Assembly (NCBI RefSeq): GCF_029227915.1
Contig: NC_079886.1
Location: 14,131,001-14,195,000 of the forward strand
From: Hydractinia symbiolongicarpus
Lineage: Eukaryota > Cnidaria > Hydrozoa > Anthoathecata > Hydractiniidae
Direction of reading: 5' to 3'
DNA length: 64,000 nt
Shown: in pieces, positions 13,120-26,900 of the stretch
Position numbering within the stretch: the first letter of the stretch is position 1
Layout: each line of letters starts with the position of its first letter
Position numbers and translations under genes: made by a program
Notes under the pieces: model-generated
What the model was told of the DNA's origin: nothing
Databases searched by the model: none
What the model saw: only the letters and a program-made list of their open reading frames with translations

Positions 13120-15484
13120 GCTGTAATATGGCCTTTTGCAGCCTAATAAAGGCTTCACACGTAAATCACGTGGTTTCATCTGCTTGCGCAGGTTACCATT
13201 GGACTATTCCTTTAATTCTCGATGCACTACAACGTCCCAAGTTGTTTTCAATAGAGCCGTTGCCTTACAACACTCTTAACTACGTGCACAGTCCTATAAG
13301 GGCTGTAATATGGCTTTTTGCAGTCTAATAAAGGCCTCGCACGTAAATCACGCTGTTTCACCTGTCTGCGCAGGCCACCATTGGACTAGTCCTTCCAGTC
13401 TCAATGCGCTACAACGTCCCAAGTCGTTTTCATTGGCGCCGTTGCCTTAGAATACACTTAACTACGTGCACAGTCCTATAAAGGCTGTAATATGGCCTTT
13501 TGCAGTCTAATAAAAGCCTCACACGTAAATCACGTGGTTCCATCTGCCTGCACAGGTTACCATTGCACTATTCCTTCAAGTCTCAATGCGCTACAACGTC
13601 CCAAGTCGTTTTCATTAGCGCCGTTGCCTTACAACACTCTTAACTACGTGTGCAGTCCTATAAAGGCTGTAATATGGCCTTTTGCAGTCTAAAAAAAGCC
13701 TCACACGTAAATCACGCGGTTTCACCTGTCTGCGCAGGTTACCATTGGACTAGTCCTTCCAGTCTCGATGCACTACAACGTCCCAAGTTGTTTTCATTAG
13801 CGCCATTGCATTAGAACAATCTTAACTACGTGCAAAGTCCTATAAAGGCTGTAATATGGCCTTTTGCAGCCTAGTAAAAGCCTCACACGTAAATCACGTG
13901 GTTCCATCTGCCTGCGCAAGTTACCATTGGACTATTCCCTACAGTCTCAATGTGCTACAACGTCCCAAGTCGTCTTCATTAGCGCCGTTGCTTTACAACA
14001 CTGTTAACTACGTTCACCGTCCTATGAAGGCTGTAATATTGCCTTTTGCAGTCTCATAAAGGCCTCACACGTAAATCACGCGGTTTCAGCTGCCTGCACC
14101 GGTTACCATTGGACTTGTCGTTCCAGTCTCAATGTGCTACAGCGTCCCAAGTCGTTTTCAATACCGCCGTTGCTTTACAACACTGTTAACTGCGTGCACA
14201 GTCCTATAAAGGCTGTAATATGGCCTTTTGCAGCCTAATAAAGGTTTCACACGTAAATCACGTGGTTCCATCTACCTGCGCAGGTTACCATTGGACTATT
14301 CCTTCCAGTCTCGATGCACTACAACGTCCCAAGTTGTTTTCATTAGAGCCGTTGCCTTAGAACACTCTTAACTACGTGCACAGTCCTATAAAGGCTGTAA
14401 TATGGCCCTTTGCGGTCTTATAAAAGCCTCACACGTAAATCACGTTGTTCCATCTGCCTGCGCAGGTTACTATTGGGCTATTCCTTTCAGTCTCAATGTG
14501 CTACAGCGTCCCAAGTCGTTTTCAAAGTCGCCGTTGGTTTACAACACTGTTAACTGCGTGCACAGTCCAATAAAGGCTGTAATATGGCCTTTTGCAGTCT
14601 AATAAAGGCCTCATACGTAATTAATGTGGTTCCATCTGCCTGTGCAGGTTACCATTGCACTGTTCTTTCCAGTCTCATGCGCTACAACGTCCCAAGTCGT
14701 TTTCATTGGCGCTGTTGCCTTAGAACTCTCTTAACTACGTGCACAGTCCAATAAAAGGTTTAATGTAGCCTTTTGCAGTCTAATAAAGGCCTCACACGTA
14801 AATCACGTGGTTCCATCTGCCTGTGCACGTTACCATTGCACTATTCCTTCCAGTCTCAATGCGCTACAACGTCCCAAGTCGTTTTCATTAGGGCGGTTGC
14901 CTTACAACACTCTTAACTACGTGCACAGTCCTATAAAGGCTGTAGTATTGCCTTTTGCAGCATAAAAAAGGCGTCACACGTAAATCACGTGGTTTTACCT
15001 GTCTGCCCAGATTATCATTGGACTGTTCCTTCCAGTCTCGATGCACTTCAATGTTCCAAGTTGTTTTCCTTAGCGCCGTGGCCTTAGAACACTCTTAACT
15101 ACGTGCACAGTCCTATAAAGACCGTAATATACCCTTTTGCAGTCCAATAAAGGCCGCACACGTAATTCACGCGGTTTCAGCTGCCCGCGCAGGTCACCAT
15201 TATACTAGTCCTTCCAGTCTCAATGCACTACAACGTTCCAAGTGGTTTTCCTTAGCGCTGTTGCCTTAGAACTCTCTTAACTACGTGCACAGTCCAATAA
15301 AAGGTGTAATGTAGCCTTTTGCAGTCAAATAAAGGCGTCACACGTAAATCACGTGGTTCCATCTGCCTGTGCACGTTACCATTGCAGTATTCCTTCCAGT
15401 CCTAATGCGCTACAATGTCCCAAGTTGTTTTCATTAGCGCCGCTGCCTTACAACACTCTTAACTACGTGCACAGTCCTATAAAG
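13120..15484 (+). repeat. 2,365-bp higher-order unit, copy 2
   Basis: Second copy of the preceding unit. Correspondence ends near 15,500, where the monomer switches to AATAAAAACCTTGCACG instead of AATAAAGGCTTCACACG. Its position directly after copy 1 and the very low divergence indicate a recent tandem duplication by unequal exchange (inference). Confidence 0.9.
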
Positions 15485-17220
15485 GCTGTAATATGGCCTT
15501 TTGCAGTCTAATAAAAACCTTGCACGTAAATCACGCGGTTTCACCTGTCTGCGGAGGTTAGCATTGCACTATTCCTTCCAGTCTCAATGCGCTACAACCT
15601 CCCAAGTTGTTTTCAATAGAGCCGTTGCCTTACAACACTCTTAACTACGTTCACAGTCCAATAAAAAGTGTAATGTAGCCTTTTGCAGTCTAATAAAGGC
15701 CTCACATGTAAATCACGTGGTTTCACCTGTCTGCGCAGGTTACCATTGGACTAGTCCTTCCAGTCTCAATGCGCTACCACGTCCCAAGTCGTCTTTATTA
15801 GCGCCGGTTCTCTACAACACTATTAACTACGTGCACAGTCCTATAAAAGCTGTAATATTGCCTTTTGCAGTATAAAAAAGGCGTCACACGTAAATCACGT
15901 GGTTTCACCTGTATGCCCAGATTATCATTCGACTGTTCCTTCCAGTCTCGATGCACTTCAATGTTCCAAGTGGTTTTTCTTAGCGCCGTGGCCTTAGAAC
16001 ACTCTTAACTACGTGCACAGTCCTATAAAGACCGTAATATACCCTTTTGCAGTCCAATAAAGGCCTCACACGTAATTCACGCGGTTTCAGCTGCCCGCGC
16101 AGGTTACGATTAGACTAGTCCTTCCAGTCTCAATGCACTACAACGTTTCAAGTGGTTTTCCTTAGCGCTGTTGCCTTAGAACTCTCTTAACTACGTGCAC
16201 AGTCCAATAAAAAGTGTAATGTAGCCTTTTGCAGTCTAATAAAGGCCAAACATGTAAATCACGTGGTTCCATCTGCCTGCGCAGTTTACCATTGCACTAT
16301 TCCTTCCAGTCTCAATGCGCTACAACGTTCCAAGTCGTTTTCATTAGCGCCGCTGCCTTACAACACTCTTAACTACGTGCACAGTCCTGTAAAGGCTTTA
16401 ATATGGCCTTTTGCAGCCTAATAAAGGCTTCACACGTAAATCACGTGGTTCCATCTGCCTGCGCAGGTTACCATTGGACTATTCCTTCCAGTCTCGATGC
16501 ACTACAACGTCCCAAGTTGTTTTCAATAGAGCCGTTGCCTTACAACACTCTTAACTACGTTCACAGTCCTATAAAGGCTGTAATATGGCCCTTTGCGGTC
16601 TTATAAAAGCCTCACACGTAAATCACATGCTTCCATCTGCTTGCGCAGGTTACCATTGGCCTAGTCCTTCCAGTCTCAATGCGCTACAACGTCCCAAGTC
16701 CTTTTCATTAGAGCCGTTGCCTTAGAACACTCTTAACTACGTGTGCACAGTCCAATAAAGGGTGTAATATAGCCTTTTGGAGTCTAATAAAAGCCTCACA
16801 CGTAAATCACGCGGTTTCACCTGTCTGCGCAGGTTACCATTGGACTAGTTCTTCCAGTCTCAATGCAGCACAACGTCCCAAGTCGTTTTCATTACCGCTA
16901 CTGCCTTACAACACTCTTAACTACGTGCACAGTCCTATAAGGGCTGTAATATGGCTTTTTGCAGTCGCACGTAAATCACGCTGTTTCACCTGTCTGCGCA
17001 GGCCACCATTGGACTAGTCCTTCCAGTCTCAATGCGCTACATAGTCCCAAGTCGTTTTCATTAGCGCCATTGCATTAGAACACTCTTAACTACGTGCACA
17101 GTCCTATAAAAGCTGTAATATGGCCCTTTGCAGTCTAATAAAAGCCTCACACGTAAATCACGTGGTTCCATCTGCCTGCGCAGGTTACCATTGGACTATT
17201 CCTTCCAGTCTGGATGCACT
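15485..17220 (+). repeat. Displaced fragment of the 9- to 10-mer block
   Basis: This stretch carries the markers of the 3.5-10 kb block in the same order: CCTGTATGCCCAGATTATC near 15,910, the TAATATGGCCTTTTGCAGCC monomer at 16,403, and the AATCACATGCTTCC monomer near 16,625. It thus resembles about 7,700-9,330 but is separated from it by the 2,365-bp pair. At 16,962-16,972 a 13-bp deletion joins GCAGTC directly to GCACG, removing the AATAAA hexamer from that monomer. Confidence 0.8.
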
Positions 17221-20200
17221 ACAACGTCCCAAGTTGTTTTCAATAGAGCCGTTGCCTTACAACACTCTTAACTACGTTCACAGTCCTATAAAGGCTGTAA
17301 TATGACCCTTTGCGGTCTTATAAAAGCCTCACACGTAAATCACGTTGTTCCATCTGCCTGCGCAGGTTACTATTGGACTATTCCTTACAGTCTCAATGTG
17401 TTACAGCGTCCCAAGTTGTTTTCAATATCGCCGTTGCTTTACAACACTGTTAACTGCGTGCACAGTCCAATAAAGGCTGTAATATGGCCTTTTGCAGTCT
17501 AATAAAGGCCTCATACGTAATTAATGTGGTTCCATCTGCCTGTGCAGGTTACCATTGGACTAGTCCTTCCAGTCTCAATGCGCTACCACGTCCCAAGTCG
17601 TCTTTATTAGCGCCGTTGCTCTACAACACTATTAACTACGTGCACAGTCCTATAAAAGCTGTAATATTGCCTTTTGCAGTATAAAAAAGGCGTCACACGT
17701 AAATCACGTGGTTTCACCTGTCTGCCCAGATTATCATTCGACTGTTCCTTCCAGTCTCGATGCACTTCAATGTTCCAAGGGGGTTTTTCTTAGCGCCGTG
17801 GCCTTAGAACACTCTTAACTACGTGCACAGTCCTATAAAGACCGTAATATACCCTTTTGCAGTCCAATAAAGGCCTCACACGTAATTCACGCGGTTTCAG
17901 CTGCCCGCGCAGGTTACGATTAGACTAGTCCTTCCAGTCTCAATGCACTACAACGTTCCAAGTGGTTTTCCTTAGCGCTGTTGCCTTAGAACTCTCTTAA
18001 CTACGTGCACAGTCCAATAAAGGCTGTAATATGGCCTTTTGCAGTCTAATAAAGGCCTCATACGTAGTTAATGTGGTTACCATTGCACTATTCCTTCCAG
18101 TCTCAATGCGCTACAACGTCCCAAGTCGTTTTCATTAGCGCCGTTGCCTTACAACACTCTTAACTACGTGCACAGTCCTATAAAGGCTGTAATATGGCCT
18201 TTTGCAGTCTAATAAAGGCCTCACATGTAAATCACGTGGTTCCATCTGCCTGCGCAGTTTACCATTGCACTATTCCTTCCAGTCTCAATGCGCTACAACG
18301 TTCCAAGTCGTTTTCATTAGCGCCGCTGCCTTACAACACTCTTAACTACGTGCACAGTCCTGTAAAGGCTGTAATATGGCCTTTTGCAGCCTAATAAAGG
18401 CTTCACACGTAAATCACGCGGTTTCATCTGCTTGCGCAGGTTACCATTGGACTATTCCTTACAGTCTCAATGTGCTACAACGTCCCAAGTCGTCTTCATT
18501 AGCGCCGTTGCTTTACAACACTGTTAACTACGTTCACCGTCCTATGAAGGCTGTAATATTGCCTTTTGCAGTCTCATAAAGGCCTCACACGTAAATCACG
18601 CGGTTTCACCTGTCTGCGCAGGTCACCATTGGACTAGTCCTTCCAGTCTCAATGCGCTACAACGTCCCAAGTCGTTTTCATTAGCGCCATTGCATTAGAA
18701 CACTCTTAACTACGAGCACAGTCCTATAAAAGCTGTAATATGGCCCTTTGCGGTCTAATAAAAGCCTCACACGTAAATCACGTGGTTCCATCTGCCTGTG
18801 CAGGTTACCATTGGACTATTCCTTACAGTCTCAATGTGCTACAGCGTCCCAAGTCGTTTTCAATACCGCCGTTGCTTTACAACACTGTTAACTGCGTGCA
18901 CAGTCCTATAAAGGCTGTAATATGGCCCTTTGCGGTCTTATAAAAGCCTCACACGTAAATCACGTTGTTCCATCTGCCTGCGCAGGTTACTATTGGACTA
19001 TTCCTTTCAGTCTCAATGTGCTACAGCGTCCCAAGTCGTTTTCAAAATCGCCGTTGGTTTACAACACTGTTAACTGCGTGCACAGTCCAATAAAGGCTGT
19101 AATATGGCCTTTTGCAGTCTAATAAAGGCCTCATACGTAATTAATGTGGTTCCATCTGCCTGTGCAGGTTACCATTGCACTGTTCTTTCCAGTCTCATGC
19201 GCTACAACGTCCCAAGTCGTTTTCATTGGCGCTGTTGCCTTAGAACTCTCTTAACTACGTGCACAGTCCAATAAAAGGTGTAATGTAGCCTTTTGCAGTC
19301 TAATAAAGGCCTCACACGTAAATCACGTGGTTCCATCTGCCTGTGCACGTTACCATTGCACTATTCCTTCCAGTCTCAATGCGCTACAACGTCCCAAGTC
19401 GTTTTCATTAGGGCGGTTGCCTTACAACACTCTTAACTACGTGCACAGTCCTATAAAGGCTGTAATATTGCCTTTTGCAGTATAAAAAAGGCGTCACACG
19501 TAAATCACGTGGTTTTACCTGTCTGCCCAGATTATCATTGGACTGTTCCTTCCAGTCTCGATGCACTTCAATGTTCCAAGTGGTTTTCCTTAGCGCCGTG
19601 GCCTTAGAACACTCTTAACTACGTGCACAGTCCTATAGAGACCGTAATATACCCTTTTGCAGTCCAATAAAGGCCGCACACGTAATTCACGCGGTTTCAG
19701 CTGCCCGCGCAGGTCACCATTATACTAGTCCTTCCAGTCTCAATGCACTACAACGTTCCAAGTGGTTTTCCTTAGCGCTGTTGCCTTAGAACTCTCTTAA
19801 CTACGTGCACAGTCCAATAAAAGGTGTAATGTAGCCTTTTGCAGTCAAATAAAGACGTCACACGTAAATCACGTGGTTCCATCTGCCTGTGCACGTTACC
19901 ATTGCAGTATTCCTTCCAGTCCTAATGCGCTACAATGTCCCAAGTCGTTTTCATTAGCGCCGCTGCCTTACAACAGTCTTAACTACGTGCACAGTCCTAT
20001 GACGGCTGTAATATGGCCTTTTGCAGTCTAATAAAAACCTCGCACGTAAATCACGCGGTTTCACCTGCCTGCGCAGGTTACCATTGGACTATTCCTTACA
20101 GTCTCAATGTGCTACCACGTCCCAAGTCGTTTTCATTGGCGCCGCTGCCTTACAACTCTCTTAACTACGTGCACGGTCCAATAAAAGGTGTAATGTAGCC

Positions 20201-23200
20201 TTTTTCAGTCTAATAAAAGCCTCACACGTAAATCACGTGGTTCCATCTGCCTGTGCAGGTTACCATTGGCCTAGTCCTTCCAGTCTCAATGCGCTATAAC
20301 GTCCCAAGTCCTTTTCATTAGAGCCGTTGCCTTAGAGCACTCTTAACTACGTGCACTGTCATATAACGGCTGAAATATGACCTTTTGCAGTCTAATAAAA
20401 GCCACACACGTAAATCACGTGGTTCCATCTGCATGCGCAGGTTACCATTGGACTATTCCTTCCAGTCTCAATGCGCAATCGTCCCAAGTCGTCTTTATTA
20501 GCGCCGTTGCTCTACAACACTATTAACTACGTGCACAGTCCTATAAAAGCTGTAATATTGCCTCTTGCAGTATAAAAAGGCGTCACACGTAAATCACGTG
20601 GTTTCACCTGTCTGCCCAGATTATCATTCGACTGTTCCTTCCAGTCTCGATGCACTTCAATGTTCCAAGTGGTTTTCCTTAGCGCTGTTGCCTTAGAACT
20701 CTCTTAACTACGTGCGCAGTCCAATAAAAGGTGTAATGTAGCCTTTTGCAGTCTAATAAAGGCCTTACACGTAAATCACGTGGTTCCATCTGCCTGCGCA
20801 GTTTACCATTGCACTATTCCTTCCAGTCTCAATGCGCTACAACGTTCCAAGTCGTTTTCATTAGCGCCGCTGCCTTACAACACTCTTAACTACTATGTAA
20901 AGGCTGTAATATGGCCTTTTGCAGCCTAGTAAAGGCTTCACACGTAAATCACGTGGTTCCATCTGCCTGCGCAGTTTACCATTGGACTATTCCTTCCAGT
21001 CTCGATGCACTACAACGTCCCAAGTTGTTTTTATTAGAGCCGTTGCCTTAGAACACTCTTAACTACGTGCACAGTCCTATAAAGTCTGTAATATGGCCCC
21101 TTGCGGTCTTATAAAAGCCTCACACGTAAATCACGTTGTTCCATCTGCCTGCGCAGGTTACTATTGGACTATTCCTTACAGTCTCAATGTGCTACAGCGT
21201 CCCAAGTCGTTTTCAATATCGCCGTTGCTTTACAACACTGTTAACTGCGTGCACAGTCCAATAAAGGCTGTAATATGGCCTTTTGCAGTCTAATAAAGGC
21301 CTCACACGTAATTAATGTGGTTCCCTCTGCCTGTGCAGGTTACCATTGCACTGTTCTTCCAGTCTCATGCGCTACCACGTCCCAAGTCGTTTTCATTAGC
21401 GCTGTTGCCTTAGAACTCTCTTAACTACGTGCACAGTCCAATAAAAGGTGTAATGTAGCCTTTTGCAGTCTAATAAAGGCCTCACACGTAAATCACGTGG
21501 TTCCATCTGCCTGTGCACGTTACCATTGCACTATTCCTTCCAGTCTCAATGCGCTACAACGTCCCAAGTCGTTTTCATTAGCGCCGCTGCCTTACAACAT
21601 TCTTAACTACGTGCACAGTCCTATAAAGGCTGTAATATGGCCTTTTACATCTAATAAAGGCCTCGCACGTAAATCACGCGGTTTCACCTGTCTGCGGAGG
21701 TTACCATTGGACTAGTCCTTCCAGTCTCAATGCGCTACAACGTCCCAAGTCGTTTTCATTAACGCCATTGCATTAGAACACTCTTAACTACGTGCACAGT
21801 CCTATAAAGACTGTAATATGGCCTTTTGCAGTCCAATAAAAGCCTCACACGTAAATCGCGTGGTTTCATCTGCCTGCACAGTTTACCATTGCACTATTCC
21901 TTCCAGTCTTAATGCGCTATAGCGTCCCAAGTCCTTTTCATTAGAGCCGTTGCCTTAGAACACTCTTAACTACGTGCACAGTCCTATAAAGGCTGTAATA
22001 TGGCCCTTTGCGGTCTAATAAAAGCCTCACACGTAAATCACGTGGTTCCATCTGTCTGTGCAGGTTACCATTGGCCTAGTCCTTCCAGTCTCAATGCGCT
22101 ACAACGTCCCAAGTTGTTTTTATTAGCGCCATTGCATTAGAACACCCTTAACTACGAGCACAGACCTATAAAGACCGTAATTTACCCTTTTGCAGTCCAA
22201 TAAAAGCCGCACACGTAAATCACGCGGTTTCAGCTGCCTGCGGCGGTTACCATTGGACTTGTCGTTCCAGTCCGAATGCGCTACAACGTCCCAAGTTGTT
22301 TTCATTAGCGCTGCGGCCATAGAACACTCTTAACTACTTGCACAGTCCTATAAAGGCTGTAATATGGCCTTTTGCAGTCTAATAAAGGCCTCACACGTAA
22401 ATCACGTGGTTCCATCTGCCTGCGCAGGTTACCATTGCACTATTCCTTCCAGTCTCAATGCGCTACAACGACCCAAGTAGTTTTCATTAGCGCCGCTGCC
22501 TTACAACATTCTTAACTACGTGCACAGTCCTATAAAGGCTGTAATTTGGCCTTTTGCAGTCTAATAAAAGCCTCGCACGTAAATCACCCGGTTTTACCTG
22601 TCTGCCCAGGTTACCATTGGACTAGTCCTTCCAGTCTCAATGCGCTACAACGTCCCAAGTCGTATTCATTAGCGCCATTGCATTAGAACACTCCTAACTA
22701 CGTGCACAGTCCTATAAAGGCTGTAATATGGCCTTTTGCAGTCTAATAAAAGCCTCACACGTAAATCACGTGGTTCCATCTGTCTGTGCAGGTTACCATT
22801 GGCCTAGTCCTTCCAGTCTCAATGCGCTACAACGTCCCAAGTTGTTTTTATTAGCGCCATTGCATTAGAACACCCTTAACTACGAGCACAGACCTATAAA
22901 GACCGTAATTTACCCTTTTGCAGTCCAATAAAAGCCGCACACGTAAATCACGCGGTTTCAGCTGCCTGCGGCGGTTACCATTGGACTTGTCGTTCCAGTC
23001 CGAATGCGCTACAACGTCCCAAGTTGTTTTCATTAGCGCTGTGGCCATAGAACACTCTTAACTACTTGCACAGTCCTATAAAGGCTGTAATATGGCCTTT
23101 TGCAGTCTAATAAAGGCCTCACACGTAAATCACGTGGTTCCATCTGCCTGCGCAGGTTACCATTGCACTATTCCTTCCAGTCTCAATGCGCTACAACGTC

Positions 23201-23920
23201 CCAAGTTGTTTTCAATAGAGCCGTTGCCTTACAACACTCTTAACTACGTTCACAGTCCTATAAAGGCTGTAATTTGGCCTTTTGCAGTCTAATAAAAGCC
23301 TCGCACGTAAATCACCCGGTTTTACCTGTCTGCCCAGGTTACCATTGGACTAGTCCTTCCAGTCTCAATGCGCTACAACGTCCCAAGTCGTATTCATTAG
23401 CGCCATTGCATTAGAACACTCCTAACTACGTGCACAGTCCTATAAAGGCTGTAATATGGCCTTTTGCAGTCTAATAAAAGCCTCACACGTAAATCACGTG
23501 GTTCCATCTGTCTGTGCAGGTTACCATTGGCCTAGTCCTTCCAGTCTCAATGCGCTACAACGTCCCAAGTTGTTTTTATTAGCGCCATTGCATTAGAACA
23601 CCCTTAACTACGAGCACAGACCTATAAAGACCGTAATTTACCCTTTTGCAGTCCAATAAAAGCCGCACACGTAAATCACGCGGTTTCAGCTGCCTGCGGC
23701 GGTTACCATTGGACTTGTCGTTCCAGTCCGAATGCGCTACAACGTCCCAAGTTGTTTTCATTAGCGCTGTGGCCATAGAACACTCTTAACTACTTGCACA
23801 GTCCTATAAAGGCTGTAATATGGCCTTTTGCAGTCTAATAAAGGCCTCACACGTAAATCACGTGGTTCCATCTGCCTGCGCAGGTTACCATTGCACTATT
23901 CCTTCCAGTCTCAATGCGCT
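17221..23920 (+). repeat. 6,700-bp higher-order unit, copy 1
   Basis: About 37 monomers, repeated at an offset of exactly 6,700 bp. Matched landmarks are 17,302/24,002, 18,194/24,894, 20,013/26,713, 21,093/27,793 and 22,851/29,551. I noticed about six substitutions over more than 6 kb, including 18,620 C versus G, 20,357 T versus A, 20,716 G versus A and 22,315 C versus T. All small deletions match as well: 19 bp near 18,073, 9 bp near 20,893 and the GCGCAATCG variant near 20,475. The left edge is set by loss of similarity upstream of 17,221. Confidence 0.9.
22015..23915 (+). repeat. 728-bp (4-monomer) tandem sub-repeat
   Basis: Within the 6.7-kb unit a four-monomer block recurs at 22,123, 22,851 and 23,579 (728 bp = 4 x 182), giving about 2.6 copies. 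The block contains the CAGCTGCCTGCGGCGG and GTAATTTGGCC monomers. Copy 2 of the 6.7-kb unit shows the same block at 28,823 and 29,551. Short-unit amplification therefore preceded or accompanied the longer duplication. One monomer (23,199-23,250) is mosaic. Confidence 0.85.
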
Positions 23921-26900
23921 ACAACGTCCCAAGTTGTTTTCAATAGAGCCGTTGCCTTACAACACTCTTAACTACGTTCACAGTCCTATAAAGGCTGTAA
24001 TATGACCCTTTGCGGTCTTATAAAAGCCTCACACGTAAATCACGTTGTTCCATCTGCCTGCGCAGGTTACTATTGGACTATTCCTTACAGTCTCAATGTG
24101 TTACAGCGTCCCAAGTTGTTTTCAATATCGCCGTTGCTTTACAACACTGTTAACTGCGTGCACAGTCCAATAAAGGCTGTAATATGGCCTTTTGCAGTCT
24201 AATAAAGGCCTCATACGTAATTAATGTGGTTCCATCTGCCTGTGCAGGTTACCATTGGACTAGTCCTTCCAGTCTCAATGCGCTACCACGTCCCAAGTCG
24301 TCTTTATTAGCGCCGTTGCTCTACAACACTATTAACTACGTGCACAGTCCTATAAAAGCTGTAATATTGCCTTTTGCAGTATAAAAAAGGCGTCACACGT
24401 AAATCACGTGGTTTCACCTGTCTGCCCAGATTATCATTCGACTGTTCCTTCCAGTCTCGATGCACTTCAATGTTCCAAGGGGGTTTTTCTTAGCGCCGTG
24501 GCCTTAGAACACTCTTAACTACGTGCACAGTCCTATAAAGACCGTAATATACCCTTTTGCAGTCCAATAAAGGCCTCACACGTAATTCACGCGGTTTCAG
24601 CTGCCCGCGCAGGTTACGATTAGACTAGTCCTTCCAGTCTCAATGCACTACAACGTTCCAAGTGGTTTTCCTTAGCGCTGTTGCCTTAGAACTCTCTTAA
24701 CTACGTGCACAGTCCAATAAAGGCTGTAATATGGCCTTTTGCAGTCTAATAAAGGCCTCATACGTAGTTAATGTGGTTACCATTGCACTATTCCTTCCAG
24801 TCTCAATGCGCTACAACGTCCCAAGTCGTTTTCATTAGCGCCGTTGCCTTACAACACTCTTAACTACGTGCACAGTCCTATAAAGGCTGTAATATGGCCT
24901 TTTGCAGTCTAATAAAGGCCTCACATGTAAATCACGTGGTTCCATCTGCCTGCGCAGTTTACCATTGCACTATTCCTTCCAGTCTCAATGCGCTACAACG
25001 TTCCAAGTCGTTTTCATTAGCGCCGCTGCCTTACAACACTCTTAACTACGTGCACAGTCCTGTAAAGGCTGTAATATGGCCTTTTGCAGCCTAATAAAGG
25101 CTTCACACGTAAATCACGCGGTTTCATCTGCTTGCGCAGGTTACCATTGGACTATTCCTTACAGTCTCAATGTGCTACAACGTCCCAAGTCGTCTTCATT
25201 AGCGCCGTTGCTTTACAACACTGTTAACTACGTTCACCGTCCTATGAAGGCTGTAATATTGCCTTTTGCAGTCTCATAAAGGCCTCACACGTAAATCACG
25301 CGGTTTCACCTGTCTGCGCAGGTCACCATTGGACTAGTCGTTCCAGTCTCAATGCGCTACAACGTCCCAAGTCGTTTTCATTAGCGCCATTGCATTAGAA
25401 CACTCTTAACTACGAGCACAGTCCTATAAAAGCTGTAATATGGCCCTTTGCGGTCTAATAAAAGCCTCACACGTAAATCACGTGGTTCCATCTGCCTGTG
25501 CAGGTTACCATTGGACTATTCCTTACAGTCTCAATGTGCTACAGCGTCCCAAGTCGTTTTCAATACCGCCGTTGCTTTACAACACTGTTAACTGCGTGCA
25601 CAGTCCTATAAAGGCTGTAATATGGCCCTTTGCGGTCTTATAAAAGCCTCACACGTAAATCACGTTGTTCCATCTGCCTGCGCAGGTTACTATTGGACTA
25701 TTCCTTTCAGTCTCAATGTGCTACAGCGTCCCAAGTCGTTTTCAAAATCGCCGTTGGTTTACAACACTGTTAACTGCGTGCACAGTCCAATAAAGGCTGT
25801 AATATGGCCTTTTGCAGTCTAATAAAGGCCTCATACGTAATTAATGTGGTTCCATCTGCCTGTGCAGGTTACCATTGCACTGTTCTTTCCAGTCTCATGC
25901 GCTACAACGTCCCAAGTCGTTTTCATTGGCGCTGTTGCCTTAGAACTCTCTTAACTACGTGCACAGTCCAATAAAAGGTGTAATGTAGCCTTTTGCAGTC
26001 TAATAAAGGCCTCACACGTAAATCACGTGGTTCCATCTGCCTGTGCACGTTACCATTGCACTATTCCTTCCAGTCTCAATGCGCTACAACGTCCCAAGTC
26101 GTTTTCATTAGGGCGGTTGCCTTACAACACTCTTAACTACGTGCACAGTCCTATAAAGGCTGTAATATTGCCTTTTGCAGTATAAAAAAGGCGTCACACG
26201 TAAATCACGTGGTTTTACCTGTCTGCCCAGATTATCATTGGACTGTTCCTTCCAGTCTCGATGCACTTCAATGTTCCAAGTGGTTTTCCTTAGCGCCGTG
26301 GCCTTAGAACACTCTTAACTACGTGCACAGTCCTATAGAGACCGTAATATACCCTTTTGCAGTCCAATAAAGGCCGCACACGTAATTCACGCGGTTTCAG
26401 CTGCCCGCGCAGGTCACCATTATACTAGTCCTTCCAGTCTCAATGCACTACAACGTTCCAAGTGGTTTTCCTTAGCGCTGTTGCCTTAGAACTCTCTTAA
26501 CTACGTGCACAGTCCAATAAAAGGTGTAATGTAGCCTTTTGCAGTCAAATAAAGACGTCACACGTAAATCACGTGGTTCCATCTGCCTGTGCACGTTACC
26601 ATTGCAGTATTCCTTCCAGTCCTAATGCGCTACAATGTCCCAAGTCGTTTTCATTAGCGCCGCTGCCTTACAACAGTCTTAACTACGTGCACAGTCCTAT
26701 GACGGCTGTAATATGGCCTTTTGCAGTCTAATAAAAACCTCGCACGTAAATCACGCGGTTTCACCTGCCTGCGCAGGTTACCATTGGACTATTCCTTACA
26801 GTCTCAATGTGCTACCACGTTCCAAGTCGTTTTCATTAGCGCCGCTGCCTTACAACTCTCTTAACTACGTGCACGGTCCAATAAAAGGTGTAATGTAGCC

